From NCBI RefSeq assembly GCF_011516645.4, contig NZ_CP088285.1, forward strand, positions 5,226,501-5,290,500: a stretch of 64,000 nt of DNA, written 5' to 3'. Positions 58,093 through 64,000 of the stretch are shown piece after piece. A program made the position numbers and the translations under genes. The notes below the pieces were generated by a model. The model did not search any database. It saw nothing but the letters and a program-made list of their open reading frames with translations, and was not told where the DNA came from. Source of the stretch: Bradyrhizobium septentrionale. GTDB taxonomy: Bacteria; Pseudomonadota; Alphaproteobacteria; Rhizobiales; Xanthobacteraceae. Position 1 is the first letter of the stretch, and the number at the start of each line of letters is the position of its first letter.

Positions 58093-58554
58093 ATGGCAAA
58101 TGCCATGCTTGATGCCAGGCAGGAAGGTGACTCTTATCGCCGCGTTGAGGTGATCACTGGGGAGCGCCGGCGGCGACGGTGGACGCGCGAGGAGAAGGCC
58201 CGGATCGCGGCGGAGAGCTTTGAGGAGGGGACGAACATCTCCGAGGTGGCGCGGCGCAATGGTGTTTCCCGCGGACTGCTCACGGTGTGGCGACGCCAGG
58301 TAGCGGCGGCGATGGCCGGCAAAGCCCAGAACTTCGTGCCTATCCAAATTGGCGCCGAGAGCGATGGCGGGAGGGCTGGCGAGTCCGAGTGTATTTCGCC
58401 GGGTAAGATGAAGCCCTTGGAGATTGCCGCGCCGCCGGCCAAGGTCTGTGGAGCGGTCGAGATCGAGGTGAACGGGGCGCGCATCCGCGTCGAGCCGGGC
58501 GTGGAGCTGGCGACGCTTTCGATGGTGCTATCGGCGCTTCGAGGGATCCGGTGA
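58093..58554 (+). CDS. tnpA: IS66-family accessory protein TnpA
   Basis: A 153-aa helix-turn-helix protein (MANAMLDARQEGDSYRRVEV; EGTNISEVARRNGVSRGLLT). The C-terminus carries AVEIEVNGARIRVEPG. GGAGGTGAAGCG precedes ATG 58093; a farther ATG at 58075 is possible. Overlaps tnpB by 4 bases. Confidence 0.9.
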   Translation: MANAMLDARQEGDSYRRVEVITGERRRRRWTREEKARIAAESFEEGTNISEVARRNGVSRGLLTVWRRQVAAAMAGKAQNFVPIQIGAESDGGRAGESECISPGKMKPLEIAAPPAKVCGAVEIEVNGARIRVEPGVELATLSMVLSALRGIR

Positions 58555-58904
58555 TTGCGCTACGGTCAGACCTCAAGGTGGTGCTGGCGGCCCAGCCGGT
58601 CGACTTTCGTAAGTCGGTGCATACGCTGTCGGCGCTGGTGAGCGAAGCACTGCGCGCGAACCCATATTGCGGCGACGTCTTCGTGTTCCGCAGCAAGCGC
58701 ATGGACAGAGTGAAGCTTCTGGCGTGGGACGGCAGCGGCATGGTGTTGGTAACGAAGTGGTTGCACCAGGGGCGTTTCACCTGGCCACCGATCCGCGACG
58801 GCGTTGTGCATCTCAGTGCGACGCAGCTTGCGATGCTACTCGACGGCCTCGAGTGGACGCGTGTGTCGCCCAAGCCTGTGAAGCAGCCGGTCATTGTCGG
58901 CTGA
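58551..58904 (+). CDS. tnpB: IS66-family accessory protein TnpB
   Basis: A 117-aa Orf2 protein: VVLAAQPVDFRKSVHTLSAL, DVFVFRSKRMDRVKLLAWDG, LSATQLAMLLDGLEWTRV. Starts with GTG overlapping the tnpA stop. Intact. Confidence 0.92.
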   Translation: MIALRSDLKVVLAAQPVDFRKSVHTLSALVSEALRANPYCGDVFVFRSKRMDRVKLLAWDGSGMVLVTKWLHQGRFTWPPIRDGVVHLSATQLAMLLDGLEWTRVSPKPVKQPVIVG

Positions 58905-58939
58905 GAAGTGAGGATTTCGCTGGAGCGTGGGTCACACGG

Positions 58940-60517
58940 ATGTATCGTCTGATCATGGCGATTCGCCCCGACGCTCTTCCGGCCGATCCAGCAGCTCTGA
59001 CCGAGATGGTGCTCGCGCTTGACGCTGAGAACGAGAAGCTGCGCGTAGCAATGCAGACGTTCAAGGACATGATCTTCGGGAAGCGCTCGGAGCGGCTTGC
59101 CGCGCTCGTGGCCGAGCAGCTCGCACTTGAGCTTGGCGACCTTGAGACCGGCGTCACGCCGCCTGCAGCTGCCAACGACGATGCAGCCGCGGCAAAGCCG
59201 CCCGGCAAACCACTGCGGAAGAAGGCGCGCCGCAACATCGGCGCGCTGCCCAAGCACCTGCCGCGCTGCGAGCAGGTGCTGGAGCCGGAGGCGACCGCAT
59301 GCCCGTGTTGTCAGGGCCAGCTTCACAAGATCGGCGAGGACGTCAGCGAGGTGCTGGACATCATCCCGGCGATCCTGCGGGTGTTGCGGACGGTCCGTCC
59401 CAAGTACGGCTGCCGCCGCTGCACCGATGGTGTGATCCAGGCGAAGGTGCTGCCGCGCCTAATCGAGAGCGGCATGGCCTCGACGGCACTCGTGAGCCAC
59501 GTGGTAGTCTCGAAGTTCGCCTGGTATCTGCCGCTTTACCGACAGGTGCAAATTCTGGCCGGCCAGGGTGTCCATCTCGACCGGGCGACGCTCGCCGGCT
59601 GGGTGAAGCGAGCGGCCTGGTGGCTCAGGAGCCTCTATGAGCTCCAGCTGCGCACCATCCAGGCTGCGCCGCGCCTGTTCTGCGACGAGACGCCGATGCC
59701 GGTGCTCGATCCCGGACGACATCGCCCGCGCATCTGCCAGTTCTTGGCGCATGCGATGGATGACCGGCCATGGGGCGGCCCCTCGCCGCCGGCGGTGGCC
59801 TACGTGTTCGCCGACGGCCGCGGCACGGCGGAGATCGCCAGACAGTTGACGGGCTTTTCCGGCATTCTGCAGGTCGACGGTTATGCGGCCTACAAAGCGC
59901 TCGCCCGCGATCATGGCGACGCGATCCAGCTCGCCTTTTGTCTCGCCCACGCCCGACGCAAATTCGTCGACGTGTATAAGACGACCCAGTCGCCGTTCGC
60001 TCGCGAAGTGATCGAGCGCCTGCAGGCGGTCTATGCCATCGAAGCAGAGATCCGCGGCAGCAATGCCGAGCAGCGGCTGGCCACCCGCCGCACCAGGTCC
60101 GCTCCATTGATGGAGGCGCTCAGGACGCGCCTGACCACAATGGTCGGCCAGCTCTTCTCCCAATCGAAGCTGGCGGAGGCCATCAACTACGCACTCAATC
60201 ACTGGGACGGGTTGACGCTGTTTCTCCGCGACGGCCGTGTCGAGGTTGACAGCAACACAGTCGAGCGTTCCATGCGCCCGATTGCGATGGGAAGACGCAA
60301 CTCATTGTTCAGCGGCAGCGAAGGCGGCGCCGAGAGCCGGGCGATCCTGGCGTCGCTCGTGAACACGGCAAAACTCCATGAGCTCGACCCGCAGGCCTAC
60401 CTGGCCGATGTGCTGGAGCGCATCGTGTCCGGGCGAACCAAGAGCCATCAGCTGCACGAGCTGCTCGCCTGGAACTGGAAGGCGGCGCGCCGGCGCACAC
60501 CGCAGGCAGCGGCATGA
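58940..60517 (+). CDS. tnpC: IS66-family transposase TnpC
   Basis: A 525-aa transposase: N-terminal coiled coil, zinc-finger-like CPCCQGQLHKIGED and CRRCTD, FCDETPMPVLDPGRH (Asp), LQVDGYAAYKALARDH and VEVDSNTVERSMRPIAMGRR (Glu). An alternative start MAIRPDAL lies at 58955. The stop overlaps the passenger gene start (ATGA). Intact. Confidence 0.93.
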   Translation: MYRLIMAIRPDALPADPAALTEMVLALDAENEKLRVAMQTFKDMIFGKRSERLAALVAEQLALELGDLETGVTPPAAANDDAAAAKPPGKPLRKKARRNIGALPKHLPRCEQVLEPEATACPCCQGQLHKIGEDVSEVLDIIPAILRVLRTVRPKYGCRRCTDGVIQAKVLPRLIESGMASTALVSHVVVSKFAWYLPLYRQVQILAGQGVHLDRATLAGWVKRAAWWLRSLYELQLRTIQAAPRLFCDETPMPVLDPGRHRPRICQFLAHAMDDRPWGGPSPPAVAYVFADGRGTAEIARQLTGFSGILQVDGYAAYKALARDHGDAIQLAFCLAHARRKFVDVYKTTQSPFAREVIERLQAVYAIEAEIRGSNAEQRLATRRTRSAPLMEALRTRLTTMVGQLFSQSKLAEAINYALNHWDGLTLFLRDGRVEVDSNTVERSMRPIAMGRRNSLFSGSEGGAESRAILASLVNTAKLHELDPQAYLADVLERIVSGRTKSHQLHELLAWNWKAARRRTPQAAA

Positions 60518-61137
60518 GCCCACGTCGCCATAAAGCAGCATCGTCGATGCCGTCAGCCGCGATGCCGCTTGCGGACCTCGAGCGATGGCTCCAGGCTCGC
60601 ATCGATCGCCATCCTGCCGCCACTAGCATTCCCATGCTCGACGGCTATGCTGCCGCGATCGTAGCCGGACCGGTCTCGATGAGCCCGCTCGATTGGATCT
60701 GCCCGCTGCTCGCGATCGATGCCGACGCGTTCAACCATGGCGGCACGCCGGAGTTCGCCGCGATCTCCGCCGTTGCGCTGCGCCACAACGACATCAGCAA
60801 CACCCTCTCGACTGCCCCCGATCGGTTCGAGCCGATACACCGGCGCAACCCCAATGGCGACGTCGATCCGCGTCCCTGGTGCCAGGGTTTCCATGCCGCG
60901 ATGCGGCTCAGGCTGTCGGCGTGGGCGCCGATGCTGGACACCAGCAATGTCAATCACGGCCTGCTTCTGCCCATTCTGTTGCACTGTCGCGACGATCAGG
61001 GGCAGCCGATGCTCGGATCCCCCCGAAGCGGCCGCGAGACTGCCGACTTTCTGCGTAACGCCTACGCCGATATTCCAGCGGTCGTCGAGGCCATGCGCCA
61101 ATATTGGATGCCGATCCGCTACCCACGCGCCCGCTGA
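60514..61137 (+). CDS. UPF0149 (YgfB/YecA-like) passenger protein
   Basis: A 207-aa protein with UPF0149 features: LADLERWLQARIDRHP, MLDGYAAAIVAGPVSMSPLD (residues about 42-61), the WC-containing PWCQGFHAAMRLRLSAW and LRNAYADIPAVVEAMRQYW. Its coupling to tnpC and its position within the terminal repeats show that it travels with the IS66 element. Its role in transposition is unknown. Confidence 0.88.
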   Translation: MSPRRHKAASSMPSAAMPLADLERWLQARIDRHPAATSIPMLDGYAAAIVAGPVSMSPLDWICPLLAIDADAFNHGGTPEFAAISAVALRHNDISNTLSTAPDRFEPIHRRNPNGDVDPRPWCQGFHAAMRLRLSAWAPMLDTSNVNHGLLLPILLHCRDDQGQPMLGSPRSGRETADFLRNAYADIPAVVEAMRQYWMPIRYPRAR

Positions 61138-61671
61138 TCTCCGCAGACGTGGGAGCTCATACCGGTTACGATCGAGCACGAAGCCGCGGATCGCGGCGGC
61201 TGTGTACGGGGCGGGATCGGTGCCGAGCGACGCCAGCAGGTCGACCAGGATCGCCTGATAGGTGTCGAGCGTGGAGTCCTTGACGCCGCGCTGCTCCCGC
61301 ATCCAGCGACGGAAGGCGGCCAGTGACGGCCAGCTCTCCTCCAGCGACGGCCGCCGCTCCGGCGGCAGGACGTTCGTCTCACGCAGATAGGCGATGAACA
61401 GCGCGGCGGCGCCCTGTGGCGCACGAGTTGTCTTGCTACCCCGGAATACCGACGCCGATGCGGCGAAGCCGGCGGCGAGCGTTTCGATCTCGAAGCCGGA
61501 CGCGCGGACCCAATCGGCCCACAGCGCGAGCAGGCGCGCCATCTCTGTTACTGTCGCCGGTGTGTATTTCCGCAGCGAGAGCGAGTCCTTGAAGTCATCG
61601 ACATGCGGTTGCAGCCAGTTGATCCGGACATCAACGCTTCGGCGATGTCCGCGCTTTCGTTTTGTCACCAC

Positions 61672-62164
61672 GTTTTCCTTCGAGTTGCTTGTTCACGTCG
61701 GGAGCGCCCGGCGCGTCGAGCAAATCGAAGGTTTCGACCCCATTCCATGCGATAGGCGTTTTGCCCACTGGATCCGAACCCGACGTGTCCGTGGAGACCC
61801 GTCGGGCGCGGCGTGTGTCGTTGGGTCGGAGCATGCTGGCCGTAATGCCGGAGGGCTGACGCGCCGGCGGCGCCGAACGTGCTGAAGAGGCGCCGACCGC
61901 CAGCGTCGTTCTCTGCCGACAATGCCGGCGAAGCCCCCGATGCGCCCTCTCGGCTGGTCTGGCGCCGCTCCGGACTTGGCCTGCAACGGCTCCGCCGACC
62001 TTCTTCCCCTGCGGCCGCGCCGCATTCCTCGCGCAACAACAAGCTCGGCTGCGCCGTCCTCCGCTGACGCTGCGGCCCGAGGGTGCAGACGTCCGGTCCG
62101 TCGCTTCACGACCGCCATCGAGGCCGCATCGGGCGGCTTCGGCCAACTCTCAGGAGATACGACA
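61672..62164. other. No firmly supported gene
   Basis: About 490 bases. A minus-strand frame ending at 61631 has one protein-like stretch (SDPVGKTPIAWNGVETFDLL) overlapping the recombinase start; I cannot place it. The AGGAG ribosome site of the next gene is at the right edge. Confidence 0.4.
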
Positions 62165-62464
62165 ATGGCTCAGATCGGCACCTTCATCCGCGACGAAAAC
62201 GGCTCCTATGCCGGCACGATCAAGACCCTCACCCTCAACGTCAAGGCCACCATCAAACCCTGCGACCGTGACAACGACAAGGCGCCCGACTATCGCGTCA
62301 CCGTCAACGGTGTCGAGTTCGGCGCCGGTTGGAGCAGGACCGCCCGTGAGACAGGCGCCGAGTACCTCTCGCTCAAGCTCGACGATCCGTCCTTCACGGC
62401 TCCGGTCTACGCCTCCCTCGTTCAAGCCGACAAGGGCGAGCACAAGCTCATCTGGTCGCGATGA
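62165..62464 (+). CDS. DUF736 domain protein
   Basis: A 99-aa protein, MAQIGTFIRDENGSYAGTIK, then VNGVEFGAGWSRTARETGAE and YLSLKLDDPSFTAPVYASLV. DUF736 proteins are common on rhizobial and other alphaproteobacterial plasmids and integrative elements, near transfer genes; the molecular role is unknown. AGGAG lies eight bases before ATG. Intact. Confidence 0.93.
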   Translation: MAQIGTFIRDENGSYAGTIKTLTLNVKATIKPCDRDNDKAPDYRVTVNGVEFGAGWSRTARETGAEYLSLKLDDPSFTAPVYASLVQADKGEHKLIWSR

Positions 62465-62500
62465 ACCGGCGAAGGGCGCTCCGCTTCCAGCGGGGCGCCA

Positions 62501-62935
62501 CTATTCAAGCACATAGCCCAGCGCGCGATAACCCGCCCGTCGCTTCGCTCCCATCCGGGCCAGAACCGGGACGGTATTATCGACATAGTCGACGACCAAA
62601 ACATCTTTCTTGCCATCATGCTGGCTATGCAGCCGGCCGACATACTGTGCCAATGTTCCCTTCCAGGCGATCGGCATCGTCAGGAACAGCGTGTCGAGTC
62701 GAGCGTCATCGAAGCCTTCACCGATGTAACGGCCTGTTGCGAGTATCAGACGCTCATCATCATCAGGAACATTCAACACCGTGTTGGCTGTTTTGCGATC
62801 CTTCGCGGACATACCGCCGCGCAGGACCACGAGATTTTTCACGGATGGCGAGAATCTCTGACGAAGATAATCGAGATGGTCTTTTCGTTCCGTCAGAACG
62901 AGTGCATGGCTCTGATCTCGCTTCGCGTCCCCGAC
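62501..62935 (-). pseudogene. Superfamily 2 helicase, C-terminal fragment
   Basis: The minus strand reads QSHALVLTERKDHLDYLRQR, VVLRGGMSAKDR, ERLILATGRYIGEGFDDARL, and TLFLTMPIAWKGTLAQYVGR LH: motifs V and VI of a DEAD/DEAH-type helicase of the kind found on conjugative elements. The N-terminal ATPase half is missing; the upstream end joins mobC sequence at about 62930. Confidence 0.8.
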
Positions 62936-63423
62936 GAGGTCGCGGCGGAGTTCTCAGTCCTTGCTGCTACCCGGGGCGGCAAGTCCGCCCTGCTGCGGCG
63001 TCTGATTGCTGATGCCCTAGCTGCGCCAGCGCCGCGCATATTGGCGTTGCCGGTCGGACGGCCGGAGAAGGTGACGGTACGATTCCGCGAGAGCGAGATG
63101 CGGCAGCTCGCGGAGGTTTCACATCAGCGCGGCATGACGCGGACCGGCTGGATCGTCGCCTGGTGCGCTCACGATTGGGGTCGCCAGTGCAGCATTCCCC
63201 GAACGAGCATGAAGCGCTTCGCGCGATCGTTCGCGAGCTCAACCGGATCGGCGGCAACATCAACCAGATCGCGCGTGCGGCAAACACCAGTGTGTTGCAG
63301 GGCAGGGCGGTTGAGCCTGATTTTCTCGCAATTCGAGAGGCCAAATTGGTCATTGAAACTGAACTCGCGCGGCTACGTGATGCGCTGCATGGGAATGCGG
63401 ATTATTGGGATGGGCGGCGATGA
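62906..63423 (+). pseudogene. MobC-like mobilisation protein, one frameshift
   Basis: Relaxosome accessory protein. MALISLRVPDEVAAEFSVLA and VTVRFRESEMRQLAEVSHQR (ribbon-helix-helix region) up to TGWIVAW, then a frame change near 63162 to VRSRLGSPVQHSPNEHEALR and the family signature ELNRIGGNINQIARAANTS. One base restores a protein of about 172 aa. Its end overlaps the relaxase start. Confidence 0.8.
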
Positions 63424-64000
63424 GTCGGTGCTCCTCCCCTCGGTCGCGCGACTTGGCCCCCGAACTTCCGCCGATCTCGTACGTCTGGGAAACGCCCAAT
63501 CGGCGCCCTCGGCGGGCCGAGTGGGATATCCCCGACCCGGTCGCCTTACGCCGGCGATGCGTGCCAAGCTCGAACGCATCGTGCGCCGAGCGCCAGAGGT
63601 GATGGTCAAAATCACCGGCCGGACCAAGAGCGTGGCTCATCTCAAATCGCACCTCGCATACATCACGCGAAACGGCGAACTCGATGCGGAAACAGAGCAG
63701 GGCGCGTCACTGACGGGTCGGTCTAGATTGAAGGATCTGCAGCAACGATGGGAGGATGATGCTGTTCTTGACGACAAGCGCCGCCGCGATGGGGCGCTTT
63801 CGATCAACATCATTCTGTCTATGCCGGCGGGAACTGACGCGATTGCGGTCAAGGATTCGGCGCGGGCGTTTGCGATCGAGACGTTCGATGGCAATCACGA
63901 CGACGTCTTCGTCCAGCACCTCGACGACAAGCATCCCCACGTGCACTTGACCGTTCGGTCGCTTGGCCATGACGGCAAGCGCCTCAACCCTCGCAAGGCG
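63410..64000 (+). CDS. Relaxase/mobilisation nuclease (VirD2-like), partial
   Basis: N-terminal part of a DNA relaxase that nicks the transfer origin. PAMRAKLERIVRRAPEVMVK, ITGRTKSVAHLKSHLAYITR and, near the end, the metal-binding triad in HLDDKHPHVHLTVRSLGHDG (H-x-D-x-x-x-PHxH). The catalytic Tyr or alternative residue cannot be assigned with confidence. The start at 63410 is uncertain because a second frame from 63420 (MSRCSSPRSRDLAPELPP) is also open; a frame change between 63500 and 63560 is possible. Runs off the window. Confidence 0.8.
   Translation, partial: MGGDESVLLPSVARLGPRTSADLVRLGNAQSAPSAGRVGYPRPGRLTPAMRAKLERIVRRAPEVMVKITGRTKSVAHLKSHLAYITRNGELDAETEQGASLTGRSRLKDLQQRWEDDAVLDDKRRRDGALSINIILSMPAGTDAIAVKDSARAFAIETFDGNHDDVFVQHLDDKHPHVHLTVRSLGHDGKRLNPRKA

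Larger units (their letters stand above)
58008..61169 (+). mobile_element. Complete IS66-family element with UPF0149 passenger
   Basis: Terminal repeats GTAACCGGCATGAG (left) and CTCATACCGGTTAC (right); 8-bp target duplication gatcgagc at 58000-58007 and 61170-61177. It carries tnpA, tnpB, tnpC and a fourth gene, 3162 bp in all, inserted in a RIT-type recombinase gene. All four genes are intact. Confidence 0.94.
57291..61671 (-). pseudogene. RitA-like tyrosine recombinase, split by an IS66 element
   Basis: The N-terminal half (61671 to 61170) contains the SAM-like core-binding region (YTPATVTEMARLLALWADWV, FRRWMREQRGVKDSTLDTYQ) up to IRGFVLDR. The C-terminal half (58007 to 57291) continues RGRAQGITVATRAYLKYLVA, needs one frame change near 57810, then has the catalytic domain: Arg in LGLRASEVANL, HVLRHSAATTMLRNGASLAG (H-x-x-R), LRHRSP and the Tyr of TALYAKVD. 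Joined, about 406 aa. The IS66 at 58008-61169 sits between the halves. Confidence 0.85.

Noticed and set aside
57316..58106. Extended upstream start for the recombinase at 58106
   Set aside because: The part beyond 58007 lies inside the IS66 terminal repeat; the true N-terminus is on the far side of the IS66 at 61671.

Overview
This window looks like part of a Bradyrhizobium-type symbiosis island. The evidence is a bradavidin-like gene, a type III effector protease of the NopT family behind a candidate tts box, a large NopD/XopD-like SUMO-protease effector, the rhizobial gibberellin operon, and very dense insertion sequences (IS3, IS5, IS66, IS110 and IS1380 types, plus a RIT-type recombinase element). 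No rRNA or tRNA genes were seen. Species cannot be fixed from the sequence alone.

Layout. 1-8.6 kb: the end of an IS3-family copy, an IS66 scrap, a bradavidin-like gene, a frameshifted outer-membrane beta-barrel gene, a broken HlyD/glycosyltransferase pair, a small zinc-ribbon gene and an IS66 element. 8.6-13.3 kb: a membrane GGDEF diguanylate cyclase, an IS5 remnant and an unrecognised 251-aa gene. 13.3-21.2 kb: two oleate-hydratase-family genes and an SDR gene, all broken. The second hydratase has its 5' end inverted in place and carries two IS insertions; the SDR is split by a 1510-bp IS with a 14-bp target duplication. 21.5-26.5 kb: a SIR2-like pseudogene, nopT, and remnants of a thioesterase, a DUF2235 gene and an outer-membrane gene.

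26.5-36.9 kb: the gibberellin operon, with noticeably higher GC than its surroundings. It holds a C-terminal scrap of CYP115 carrying a 21-G run, then intact CYP112, CYP114, ferredoxin, SDR, CYP117, GGPP synthase, ent-copalyl diphosphate synthase and ent-kaurene synthase, and then a decayed type-2 isopentenyl diphosphate isomerase. From established knowledge of this pathway: GGPP -> ent-CPP -> ent-kaurene -> ent-kaurenoic acid (CYP117) -> ring contraction to GA12-aldehyde (CYP114 with ferredoxin) -> GA12 (SDR) -> GA9 (CYP112). Without a working CYP115 the expected end product is GA9.

36.9-44.2 kb: nested mobile DNA. An IS5-like transposase is split by an IS66 element (8-bp target duplication), whose tnpC is split by a group II intron with a reverse transcriptase. 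Next come a truncated paralogue of the NopD-like effector and a second, inverted copy of the 1510-bp IS. 44.2-49.0 kb: a metal-resistance block (csoR-like repressor, czcB-like adaptor, czcA truncated by the IS, a czcA tail and a frameshifted CDF transporter). 49.3-57.1 kb: an IS1380 remnant, a tts-box-driven large effector gene with one frameshift, and an intact 1353-aa NopD-like effector with ten 36-aa repeats. 57.2-61.7 kb: a RIT-type tyrosine recombinase split by a complete IS66 element carrying a UPF0149 passenger. 62.2-64 kb: DUF736, helicase, MobC and relaxase genes of a mobilisation module running off the window.

Overall, the gibberellin genes, nopT and the nopD-like gene read cleanly, while most other cargo is frameshifted, truncated or interrupted. 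Several breaks are single-base, so sequencing error should be excluded before calling all of them real decay.
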